Shown here: positions 23,442 to 33,173 of the stretch, in pieces
How positions within the stretch are numbered: the first letter of the stretch is position 1
Layout: the number at the start of each line of letters is the position of its first letter
Assembly: GCA_020310875.1 (NCBI GenBank)
Contig: CM035413.1
Location: 162,916,806-162,980,805 of the forward strand
Reading direction: 5' to 3'
Origin: Ceratopteris richardii
Lineage: Eukaryota; Streptophyta; Polypodiopsida; Polypodiales; Pteridaceae
DNA: 64,000 nucleotides
Translations under genes and position numbers: made by a program
Notes under the pieces: generated by a model
What the model saw: the letters and a program-made list of their open reading frames with translations, nothing else
Database searches by the model: none
What the model was told of the DNA's origin: nothing

Positions 23442-24051
23442 TGTAGCTCAAGCGTAAGCACCACCTCCTTTACTTGTCAATCTGCGGAGAGGTGAGGACC
23501 GGTATGAAGACCACGAGCAAGTGAAGGCACAAGTGCGTGAGTGAAAGCACACAAACATGCACACTCATACACACACACGAGCACAAGGTAAGATCAAAGA
23601 GAGGAACAATGGAAAGCTTTGATTGCAAAAGAGTTCTCTTACAAAAGCTCTATTCTCTAACAAGCTAACCCCAAAAATGAGCTCTCTAGCTCTTTTTATA
23701 GTTTTTTTACTATTTTTGGCCCTGTCCAGACCTAGTGTTCGGCCTAGTTAAAAATTAGGTTCCAGGGCTTATTTGAGGGCTCAAACGGAGTCTAAAAATT
23801 ATGAAAATTGGTAGGATGATAGTTCTAATACCCCTCAAGCTCAAGGACTCCTTGGCTTGAACAAAACGGAATTACAAAAATAGAAAATGGTATTTACAAT
23901 GGTTTGTAGTGATGAAAATCACTATTTTTGTAGGGAATTCTTGTGAAAATTTGACATACACTTCTTGGAGCTCCCTACTTGCTCCTTCTTCTTGTGTGTG
24001 TCCACCTTTCTGATGTGCTTCCATGCTTGTGCTTGACTTTGAGTTCCAACA
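23442..24051 (-). mobile_element. Complex E LTR 2
   Basis: 610-bp minus-strand LTR with the same ends and internal landmarks as LTR 1, differing at only a small number of positions. Confidence 0.9.
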
Positions 24052-24612
24052 ACATTTGATTGTAGCTTCATGCTCAACAAGCCATCTAGAAAAAGGGAAA
24101 CTTGTTTTGCTTGGGTACGTATCTCTAGAATTGGGGATCTCTCAATGTATTTCTTGAACCTACTACATCCCACTACTCTCATAGTTTCTTGCAGTGTCTG
24201 CTTGAAGATGTGGATCAATGATGAGGTATTATATCTAATTCCACTCTTAGAAAACTCCATAATGAAGGCTTGTATCAATTGAAGGATGTCCCTACATTGT
24301 CCTTGACATAGAGGTTGGAACCAAGTTAAGGCAGTATTGTTCAAGGTTAATCCAAAAGCTTGTACTAAGTGAACATGTTCTCCACTTGTTATGCCCTCAA
24401 CACTTGTTTGAACTCCGCAACATGATCATAGTGGTCAACGGTACCATCTAAGTAGCTCTTCATAGATTTCACTAGTTGGGAAGGCCTCAAAATTCTTGGG
24501 TGATGGGATAGTTATCCATGCCTCTTTGAGGTCTATGTCCTCTAGGCCTTTCTCATTCCGTCCCATGTGCATCCATAAGTTGTCTTTCTCTCCCTATAAT
24601 GTGTACAAAAAC
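24052..24612 (-). pseudogene. Complex E partial gag, unit 3
   Basis: Copy of the unit 2 gag remnant with the same two breakpoints (LTR join after LQSNVV, leader join at GTGTACAAAAAC) and a few base changes. The shared breakpoints show the units come from one deleted ancestor. Confidence 0.85.
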
Positions 24613-25282
24613 TTAGAGAATTGTGATTCACAAAATCGTGTTTTTCACAGAATCGTGGTTCTCATAATCGTGTTTTTCGACATGAAAATCGCGATTCTGT
24701 CTCAGAGAATCGTGTTTTAGAGAATTGTGTTCTCACAGAATCGTGTTTTTGGCTGAAAATAGTGATTTGTGAGAATCGCGATTTTGAGCACAACCACAGA
24801 ATCGCAATTCTGAGAATGACCACAAAATCGTGATTCTTTCAGCAAGCTTTTAGGCGGGAAACAGAAAATCGTGATTTTCAAAAAAAATTGAATTTTCACA
24901 GAATCGCGATTTTCATCACAGAATCGCGTTTTTTGGCGGGAACTTCAAATTTTTGAGCGCCGAGCAATGGCGAGCTCCGTATGAGCAGAAAATCAAGAAA
25001 AACACAGGCGCTTGTTCTCCCTTGCACTTCCTAACTCCTTCCCACACAATAATGCATGAAAAATAGTATGAAAATGGTGAAATGCACTAAAACACAAGAA
25101 ATTTCTATGAAGAATAAGACGGAAGAAGTTGGAGATGATGATGATGAAGAAGATGAAGAAGAAAAATCAGAAAATGAACAAAAATGACAGTTTTTTTACC
25201 TTCCAACGTTGCAAATCTACGATCTTACCATCACAACGCTCGTCCTCGAAGCTCTCTCCCCGGCAACGGCGCCAAAATTTGG
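24613..25282 (-). repeat. Complex E leader, unit 3, with tRNA-Asp PBS
   Basis: Palindromic subrepeats, GAA/GAT tract near 25110-25170 and an exact primer site at 25257-25274 on the minus strand. Confidence 0.85.
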
Positions 25283-25892
25283 TGTAGCTCAAGCCTAAGC
25301 ACCACCTCCTTTACTTGTCAATCCGCGGAGACGTGAGGACCGGTATGAAGACCACGAGCAAGTGAAGCCACAAGTGCGTGAGTGAAAGCACACAAACATT
25401 CACACTCATACACACACACGTGCACAAGGTAAGATCAAAGAGAGGAACAATGGAAAGCTTTGATTGCAAAAGAGTTCTCTTACAAAAGCTCTATTCTCTA
25501 ACAAGCTAACCCCAAAAATGAGCTCTCTAGCTCTTTTTATAGTTTTTTGACTAGTTTTGGCCCTCTCCAGACCTAGTGTCCGGCCTAGTTAAAAATTAGG
25601 TTCCGGGGCTTATTTGAGGGCTTAAACGGAGTCTAAAAATTATGAAAATTGGTAGGATGATAGTTCTAATACCCCTCAAGCTCAGGGACTCCTTGGCTTG
25701 AACAAAATGGAGTTACAAAAATAGAAAATGGTATTTACAATGGTTTGTAGTGATGAAAATCACTATTTTTGTAGGGAATTCTTGTGAAAATTTGACATAC
25801 ACTTCTTGGAGCTCCCTACTTGCTCCTTCTTCTTGTGTGTGTCCACCTTTCTGATGTGCTTCCATGCTTGTGCTTGACTTTGAGTTCCAACA
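25283..25892 (-). mobile_element. Complex E LTR 3
   Basis: 610-bp minus-strand LTR, TGTTGGAAC to GAGCTACA, same landmarks as LTR 1. Confidence 0.9.
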
Positions 25893-26452
25893 ACATTTGA
25901 TTGTAGCTTCATGCTCAACAAGCCATCTAGAAAAACGGAAACTTGTTTTGCTTGGGTACGTATCTCTAGAATTGGGGATCTCTTAATGTATTTCTTGAAC
26001 CTACTACATCCCACTACTCTCATATTTTCTTGGAGTGTCTGCTTGAAGATGTGGATCAATGATGAGGTATTATATCTAATTGCACTCTTAGAAAACTCCA
26101 TAATGAAGCCTTGTATCAATTGAAGGATGTCCCTACATTGTCCTTGACATAGAGGTTGGAACCAAGTTAAGGCAGTATTCTTCAAGGTTAATCCAAAAGC
26201 TTGTACTAAGTGAACATGTTCTCCACTTGTTATACCCTCAACACTTGTTTGAACTGCGCAACATGATCATAGCGGTCAACGGTACCATCTAAGTAGCTCT
26301 TCATAGATTTCACTAGTTGGGAAGGCCTCAAAATTCCTGGGTGATGGGATAGTTATCCATGCCTCTTTGAGGTCTATGTCCTCTAGGCCTTTCTCATTCC
26401 GTCCCATGTGTATCCATAAGTTGTCTTTCTCTCCCTATAATGTGTACAAAAA
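25893..26452 (-). pseudogene. Complex E partial gag, unit 4
   Basis: Third copy of the truncated gag with identical breakpoints. It has several private substitutions (for example in the QENMRVV region), so it is slightly older or less homogenised than units 2 and 3. Confidence 0.85.
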
Positions 26453-27124
26453 CTCAGAGAATCATGATTCACAAAATTGTGTTTTTCACAAAATCGTGGT
26501 TCTCATAATCGTGTTTTTCGACATGAAAATCGCGATTTTGTCTCAGAGAATCGTGTTTTAGAGAATCGTGTTCTCACAGAATCGTGTTGTTGGCTGAAAA
26601 TCGTGATTTGTGAGAATCGCGATTTTGAGCACAACCACAGAATCGCAATTCTGAGAATGACCACAAAATCGTGATTCTTTCAGCAAGCTTTTAGGCGGGA
26701 AACAGAAAATCGTGATTTTCAAAAAAATTTGAATTTTCACAGAATCGCGATTTTCATCACAAAATCGCGTTTTTTGGCGGGAACTTCAAATTTTTGAGCG
26801 CCGAGCAATGGCGAGCTCCGTATGAGCAGAAAATAAAGGAAAACACAGGCGCTTGTTCTCCCTTGCACTTCCTAACTCCTTCCCACACACTAATGCATGA
26901 AAAATATTATGAAAATGGTGAAAATGCACTAAAACACAAGAAATTTCTATGAAGAAGAAGATGGAAGAAGGTGGAGATGATGATGATGAAGAAGATGAAG
27001 AAGAAAAATCAAAAAATGAACAAAAATGACAGTTTTTTTACCTTCCAACGTCGCAAATCTACGATCTTACCATCACAACGCTCGTCCTCGAAGCTCTCTC
27101 CCCGGCAACGGTGCCAAAATTTGG
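26453..27124 (-). repeat. Complex E leader, unit 4, with tRNA-Asp PBS
   Basis: Same leader organisation. Primer site at 27099-27116 with one change, the same position as in unit 1. Confidence 0.85.
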
Positions 27125-27734
27125 TGTAGCTCAAGCGTAAGCACCACCTCCTTTACTTGTCAATCCGCGGAGACGTGAGGACCGATATGAAGACCACGAG
27201 CAAGTGAAGGCACAAGTGCGTGAGTGAAAGCACACAAACATGCACACTCATACACACACACGTGCACAAGGTAAGATCAAAGAGAGGAACAATTGAAAGC
27301 TTTGATTGCAAAAGAGTTCTCTTACAAAAGCTCTATTCTCTAACAAGCTAACCCCAAAAATGAGCTCTCTAGCTCTTTTTATAGTCTTTTGACTAGTTTT
27401 GGCCCTGTCCAGACCTAGTGTCCGGCCTAGTTAAAAATTAGGTTCCAAGGCTTATTTGAGGGCTCAAACGGAGTCTAAAAATTATGAAAATTGGTAGGAT
27501 GATAGTTCTAATACCCCTCAAGCTCAGGGACTCCTTGGCTTGAACAAAATGAAGTTACAAAAATAGAAAATGGTATTTACAATGGTTTGTAGTGATGAAA
27601 ATCACTATTTTTGTAGGGAATTCTTGTGAAAATTTGACATACACTTCTTGGAGCTCCCTACTTGCTCCTTCTTCTTGTGTGTGTCCACCTTTCTGATGTG
27701 CTTCCATGCTTGTGCTTGACTTTGAGTTCCAACA
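27125..27734 (-). mobile_element. Complex E LTR 4
   Basis: 610-bp minus-strand LTR. It is preceded on its 5' side by the least truncated gag of the complex (27735-29120). Confidence 0.9.
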
Positions 27735-29120
27735 ACATTTGATTGTAGCTTCATGCTCAACAAGCCATCTAGAAAAAGGGAAACTTGTTTTGCTTGGATA
27801 CGTATCTCTAGAATTGGGGATCTCTCAATGTATTTCTTGAACCTACTACATCCCACTACTTTCATAGTTTCTTGCAGTGTCTGCTTGAAGATGTGGATCA
27901 ATGATGAGGTATTATATCTAATTCCACTCTTAGAAAACTCCATAATGAAGGCTTGTATCAATTGAAGGATGTCCCTACATTGTCCTTGACATAGAGGTTG
28001 GAACCAAGTTAAGGCAGTATTCTTCAAGGTTAATCCAAAAGCTTGTACTAAGTGAACATGTTCTCCACTTGTTATGCCCTCAACACTTGTTTGAACTCCG
28101 CAACATGATCATAGCGGTCAACGGTACCATCTAAGTAGCTCTTCATAGATTTCACTAGTTGGGAAGGCCTCAAAATTCTTGGGTGATGGGATAGTTATCC
28201 ATGCCTCTTTGAGGTCTATGTCCTCTAGGCCTTTCTCATTCCGTCCCATGTGCATCCATAAGTTGTCTTTCTCTCCCTATAATGTGTACAAAACTCACTT
28301 TTGATCGCTCTTTCAGTTTCTCCTTCTAGGTTCCTAATGCATGCAAAGATCCTACCCCATTTTGATTATGAGGGTTAGCAAAATTTGGTGAACGAAAGAA
28401 TGGTTCACCCTTCCATGTATATGCATGTCTACCATGTTCGATAACTACAAACATCCTCTCTAAAGTGTTATTAATGTATATGATCTTTCTTTCAATTTCT
28501 AGATCTTTGAATTCATAGATAATGATTCTAAAAACATTTCTAGGCTTATCAGGTCTAAACCTCCAAAGGACATCATCAAGCTCTCTCTTACAAAGAGCTC
28601 TATGTTATTATTTTCCTGAGGCATCCATTCAAGAGTGATGATCCTTGATAGGACCAATTTGCCTTGAGGCATTCATGGTTCTTGTTCATTGTTGTCATGA
28701 TCTATGTCCCCAATGTCTGATTTAGGTACAATGGATCCGAATTCATATGTTTTGTCAAGAGAGTTGGTTACCATGTACATGGTTCCTTCCTTATCTATAT
28801 ATGCCCCACTTTTTAATTTGACCACAAGGTGCTCAATTTCGAAGGGTTGTTTTGGGTTCCTAAGTTGAACTATGGACCTGCATAAACCATCCTCGTAGAT
28901 GGGTGCACCTAGTTGGTTGGTCTTGATGTACTCCAATTGGATTTTATAGGGAGCCTTTGGTACTTGCAAATGAGCAAGTCCCATTTCACCTTTGGGATTT
29001 TCCATGCTAAACAAAATCTTAGACTCACTAGCTTCTGAGCTTACCACGTAAGGCTAGACACTCAATTGTTGCACCCATGATCTTGCCGAATATAACCCAA
29101 TGTACACCCAAATTGCAATG
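27735..29120 (-). pseudogene. Complex E gag, longest copy
   Basis: Reading from about 29120 down, this copy keeps the N-terminal part: a stretch like SWVQQLS, a stop, then the open frame 29047-28673 with LEYIKTNQLGAPIYEDGL and YIDKEGTMYMVTN, matching element B gag residues of about 30-170. It continues into the retrotrans_gag core (28027-27735) with stops and frameshifts between. It still ends at LQSNVV joined to LTR 4, so the gag-to-LTR deletion came before loss of the central gag segment in units 1-4. Confidence 0.8.
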
Positions 29121-29741
29121 TTCCTTTAGGTACCAATTACTTGTACTTTTTAATACCTTTTGATAATTTTCTTCTCACAAAGATGCTCATCAGGAATAAA
29201 TTTTTGTTTCTTTGATCGGTTCTTGTTGCATCATCTTATGTTCTTTCCCTTACATTTATCATGTTAATAAGATATCCTAGTCTTGTACTTGAATTACTTA
29301 AGGTTCTTGGACTTGCGTTCCTATCACCACCTAAGTCTAAGTACTAAGACTATGCCTTAGCGAAAAACATTGAATCAACAATAGGGGGATATAATAACTT
29401 CTGACCTTGAGTCCAGCTCTTTGTATGTCCCTAATATGCTTCCAAAAATCTTGGTGCATCTTCCGAGCACCATTCCTTGCTTTGATTCTTTGTGATATCC
29501 ATCACCTCTTGCATCGAAGGCCCTACAAGCACCTAAAATATTTCAAAAAATTGGAATATATAATTAAAATGTTCAAACCAATCGAATAAGGGGAACTATC
29601 ACGATGGTCTGAGCCAATTGCAATGGTCCAAACCATCCTGATGGTCTGGGACAATCGTGATGGCCAGAGCCAATCGCGATGATGTGGTGCAATCATGATG
29701 GTCCTAAATGGTCAGGATGGAGGCAACAATGCCAAATTTGG
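29121..29741 (-). repeat. Diverged leader at the 5' end of complex E
   Basis: Region between the gag start and the rightmost LTR. 29130-29590 shows no coding capacity or repeat I recognise. 29590-29715 contains about seven iterations of a different short repeat around CAATCGCGATG/CAATCATGATGG. A decayed primer site (GGCAACAATGCCAAATT in plus orientation) lies at about 29722-29739. Confidence 0.6.
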
Positions 29742-30270
29742 TGTTGCTCTAGACAAGGGTGAGTATCACATCGTGGAGCTCCACCTTCTTGCTTTTCAAT
29801 TTATGGAAGACTAAGGATGATATGAAGATCATGAACAAGTGATGTGCGCAAAGGTGAAGGTGAGAAGCACACTAGTGCACACACACATGCACATACACAA
29901 GGAAGAGACAATAGGAGAGTCAATGGAAGGAAAATTACTTCTTCTCCTTACTCACAACAAAAAATTTCTCATACAAAGCTCACGCCTCAAAATAACTCTC
30001 CCAAAAATGAGCTCTCTAGCTCTATTTATAGTTTTTGAGGTGAAATGATTGGTTTCACATCTAATGACTAGTCTAGTTAAGATTTATGTCCTGAGGTACC
30101 TTTGGGGTATCAAAAGAGGTCCAAAAAATATGAAAATTAATAGGCATGTTCTATCTAAGCTCTTACACTTGAGGACTTCTTGGCTTGCACAAAATGGAGT
30201 GTCACATGGCAAAATTGGTTGGTTATTTATTAAATTGGTTGGTTATTAGAATCACTATTGATGTTTTTTA
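29742..30270 (-). mobile_element. Diverged LTR at the 5' end of complex E (right border approximate)
   Basis: Shares with the other LTRs the end block TGTTGCTC/GAGCAACA, the CACACACATG-rich microsatellite, the TATTTATAG box next to GAGCTCTCTAGCTC (30009-30022), and GGACTTCTTGGCTTGCACAAAATGGAG. Much more diverged than LTRs 1-4. The outer end is unclear: a 16-bp unit AAATTGGTTGGTTATT is duplicated near 30213-30246 and no terminal dinucleotide is evident. From 30271 to 30589 I see nothing identifiable. Confidence 0.65.
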
Positions 30271-30589
30271 TAAGATTTGACCATTATAAATTAATATTGA
30301 ATGGAAATTTTTATTGCCGAGGCCCCCTTTGGTCATCTTGCTCTACTTCTTACATCCTCCCTCTTTGCCTTTGTTGTGAACTGCTGCAAACAATATACAA
30401 AAGTAACCAACCTCCAATTGGCCTTTCACATGGACACTAACAGTAGCAATCTTCCACTAAAGGCCAATATGGCCAAAGTGAAGTATGGGAGAAAAAATAA
30501 AGAATAATAAATGATAGCTTAGTGCAAGTATACAAGTTATACCTCCCACCTGATGGGCATGTTACACAGTGTACAAGTAATTGTGCACG

Positions 30590-30935
30590 ACTTTGAATCA
30601 AGTAACCCCCATCAAGTGATAACATTGTCGAAAGCTATTATATAGTAGAGCTTTAGTCAAAGCATCTACAACATTATCTTAAGTATGAACCTTCTCAAGA
30701 ATAATGTTCTTAGTGGCTAAGCGGTCTCTAATGAAGTGATTCCTCACCTTGACGTGCTTGGTCTTTGCATGATAGATGTTATTCTTAGTCAAAGCAATGG
30801 CACTCTAACTATCACTGAGAAAACGAGATACATGGTGAGGTAAACCCATATCACAAGCAAGATGAGAAATCCACAATGCTTTCTTACATGCCTCACTAGC
30901 TGCAACATGCTATGCTTTTGTAGCGGATATAGATG
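30590..30935 (-). pseudogene. Copia F RNase H C-terminal fragment
   Basis: Minus-strand translation gives the end of a Ty1/copia polyprotein: a degenerate EAEY block (SATKA, stop, HVAASEACKKALW), then AIALTKNNIYHAKTKHVKVRNHFIRDRL, and after one more stop DNVVDALTKALL. These are the RNase H and C-terminal landmarks seen in copia D at 59850-60150. Two or three stops make it dead. The 5' side is cut exactly at 30936, where the element 3 LTR starts. Confidence 0.85.
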
Positions 30936-31116
30936 TGTTAACCAGTGTTAAACTGTAACTATTCAAAGTTAATTCAACTCTCGGTTCTTGGGATGGTTAG
31001 GGGTCTCTAAAACAGAGGCCCTATTTGTATTTTCCCCAATCTACAGGTTCATTATATTCCTCTTCACAGATTTTCACACATTAACCCAAACTACTATCTA
31101 TCTGCGTATTACAACA
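30936..31116 (-). mobile_element. Element 3 3' LTR, short (181 bp)
   Basis: On the minus strand it begins TGTTGTAATACG at 31116, just after a short purine run (CTGGAGGA), and ends GGTTAACA at 30936, where copia F coding sequence resumes. AGATG (30931-30935) would be the target duplication. The partner LTR is not in the window, so the call rests on the TG/CA ends, the purine run and the abrupt coding break. 181 bp is short for a Ty3 LTR. Confidence 0.6.
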
Positions 31117-31322
31117 TCCTCCAGTATAAAGTAATTAATTGCGTCGTACAATGTTCTCCAACACTAGACATATATTCGAGCGGATCATAGCATCACCGGA
31201 ATCTTAGTTAACTTAATACTTCAATAGACTTAATTACTGATTTGAACTTAATTAACAACATCGATGAGATACTTAGTATACATAGAATTTCGGCAAATCC
31301 GCGCTCCACTATAGGCTCTCGC
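31117..31322 (-). other. Element 3 3' untranslated region, distal part
   Basis: Non-coding sequence between the element 3 LTR and element B. It continues the element 3 tail found at 44201-44421, now split by B. Its last five bases (CTCGC, 31318-31322) are repeated at 44201-44205. Confidence 0.65.
31318..31322. repeat. Target site duplication, element B left (CTCGC)
   Basis: CTCGC immediately before the 5' LTR, repeated immediately after the 3' LTR at 44201-44205. Five base pairs is the usual size for Ty3 integrases. Confidence 0.95.
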
Positions 31323-31930
31323 TGTTGAAGCTCAAAGTCAAGGACAAAGCATGGAAGCACATCAAAAGGTGGACATACAAGGAAAGGGAGCAAGTAGGGA
31401 GCTCCAAGAAGTGTATGTCAAATTTTCAGAAGAATCCCCTACAAAAATAGTGATTTTCATCACTAAAAACCATTGTAAATACCATTATCTATTTTTATAA
31501 CTCCATTTTGTTCAAGCCGAGGAGTCCTTGAGCTTGAGGAGTATTAGAACTATCATCCTACCAATTGTCATCATTTTTAGACTCCGTTTGAGCCCTCAAA
31601 TAAGCCCTGGAACCTAATTTTTAACTAGGCCGGACACTAGGTTTGGACAGGGCCAAAACTAGTCAAAAAACTATAAAAGGAGCTAGAGAGCTCATTTTTG
31701 AGGTTAGCTTGTTAGAGAATAGAGCTTTTGTAAGAGAACTCTTTTGCAATCTAAGCTTTCCATTGTTCCTCTCTTTGATCTTACTTTGTGCGCGTGTGTG
31801 TGTATGTGTGTGCATGTTTGTGTGCTTTCACTCACGCACTTGTGCCTTCACTTGCTCGTGGTCTTCATATCGGTCCTCACGTCTCCGCGGATTGACAAGT
31901 AAAGGAGGTGGTGCTTACGCTTGAGCTACA
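31323..31930 (+). mobile_element. Element B 5' LTR
   Basis: Begins TGTTGAAG and ends GAGCTACA. Contains a TATA box at 31672-31678, the adjacent inverted repeat, and a CG/GT-rich microsatellite (31788-31822). About 99 per cent identical to the 3' LTR, with differences clustered in the first ~270 bp. Confidence 0.95.
31672..31693 (+). promoter_or_regulatory. LTR core promoter: TATA box and inverted repeat
   Basis: TATAAAAGG is followed directly by GAGCTAGAGAGCTC, whose GAGCT and AGCTC arms could pair around AGAG. The same pair of elements occurs in every LTR of the A/B/E superfamily in this window, including strongly diverged ones. Transcription would be expected to start 25-30 bases downstream of the TATA box. 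Confidence 0.7.
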
Positions 31931-31938
31931 CCAAATTT

Positions 31939-31956
31939 TGGCGCCGTTGCCGGGGA
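31939..31956 (+). other. Primer-binding site, tRNA-Asp (element B)
   Basis: 18 bases beginning TGGCGCCGTTGCC, complementary to the 3' end of plant tRNA-Asp, lie eight bases after the LTR. This is the primer reported for Athila/Tat-type elements. Confidence 0.9.
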
Positions 31957-33173
31957 GAGAGCTTCGAGGACGAGCGTTGTGATGGTAAGATCGTAGATTT
32001 GCGATGTTGGAAGGTAAAAAAACTGTCATTTTTGTTCATTTTCTGATTTTTCTTCTTCATCTTCTTCATCATCATCATCTCCACCATCTTCCATCTTCTT
32101 CTTCATAGAACTTTCTTGTTTTTTAGTGCATTTTCACCATTTTCATACCATTTTTCATGCATTATTGTGTGGGAAGGAGTTAGGAGGTGCAAGGGAGAGC
32201 AAACGCTGTGCTTTTTCATGATTTTCTGCTCATACGGAGCTCGCCATTGCCGGCGCTCAGAAATTTGAATTTCCCGCCAAAAAACGCGATTCTGTGATGA
32301 AAATCGCGATTCTGTGAAAATTCAAAATTTTTTGAAAAATCATGATTTTTCTGTTTTCCTGCCTAAAAGTTGGCTGAAAGAATCACGATTCCGTGGTCAT
32401 TCTCAGAATCGCGATTCTGTGATTGTGCTCAAAATCGCGATTCTCACAAATCACGATTTTCAACCAAACCACGATTTTCAACCAAACCACGATTCTGTGA
32501 AAACACAATTTTGTGAAAAGGCGATTCTGTGAAAACACGATTCTCTGCTCAAAATCGCAATTCTCTGAAAACACGATTCTCTGCCCAAAATCGTGATTCT
32601 CACAAATCACGATTTTCAGCCAAAAACATGATGCTGTGAGAACACGATTCTCAAAAACACGATTTTGTGAAAACACGATTCTCTGAGACAAAATTTCATG
32701 TAAAAAAACACGATTTTGTGAAAAACACGATTCTCTGCTCAAAATCGCGATTTTCAAAAATACGATTCTCTGCTCAAAATCGCGATTTTCAAAAACACGA
32801 TTCTGTGATTGTGCTCAACATCACGATTTTCAAAAACACGATTTTGTGCTCAACATCGCGATTTTCAAAAACACGATTTTGTGCTCAAAACCGCGATTCT
32901 CTGATTTCACAAAATCGCGATTCTCTTGATTTCACAACATCGCGATTTTCTCTAAAAGGTCCTGTTTGCCTGTTTTGACCCCCAGGAGCCTGTTTTGACA
33001 TAACTTTTTCATCCAAAGTCCATTTTTTGAGCTCTATAGCTCGTTGGAAAGCTCGTTTCAAATCCTACACGTTGGAAAGGTCGTTGACCCTCAAGTGGGA
33101 CTAGGGAACCAAGGGGGCTCCAAAGAATTTTGAACCATACCAAAGGGAAAATTTGGACTCTTGACTAAAGCTT
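31957..33173 (+). repeat. Element B untranslated leader with palindromic subrepeats
   Basis: 1.2 kb without a coding frame that I trust. 32037-32105 is a CTTCTT/CATCAT tract. 32281-32960 is filled with variants of AATCGCGATT joined by TCTGTGAAAACACG- or TTGTGCTCAAA-like spacers. 32950-33070 is the unique block that reappears, inverted, once per ~590 bp in arrays 1 and 2. In B the subrepeat region is a single stretch of about 680 bp. Confidence 0.85.

Larger units (their letters stand above)
11013..30270 (-). mobile_element. Complex E: rearranged, tandemly amplified relative of element B
   Basis: About 19 kb of minus-strand sequence made only from LTR, leader and gag pieces of a B-like Ty3 family; no protease, RT or integrase is present. 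Reading on the minus strand from right to left: diverged LTR (30270-29742), diverged leader, gag (29120-27735), four LTR-leader-partial gag units, a ~590-bp leader satellite (20586-17276), a gag piece, a captured bit of element A ORF, more satellite (16642-12276), gag, and an LTR fragment ending at 11013. The joins are listed separately. Confidence 0.85.

Noticed and set aside
31640..31924. Open frame across the LTR (also at 43913) suggesting a small LTR-encoded protein
   Set aside because: Driven by GT-rich low-complexity sequence, no start context or conservation in related LTRs, and spans the TATA box.
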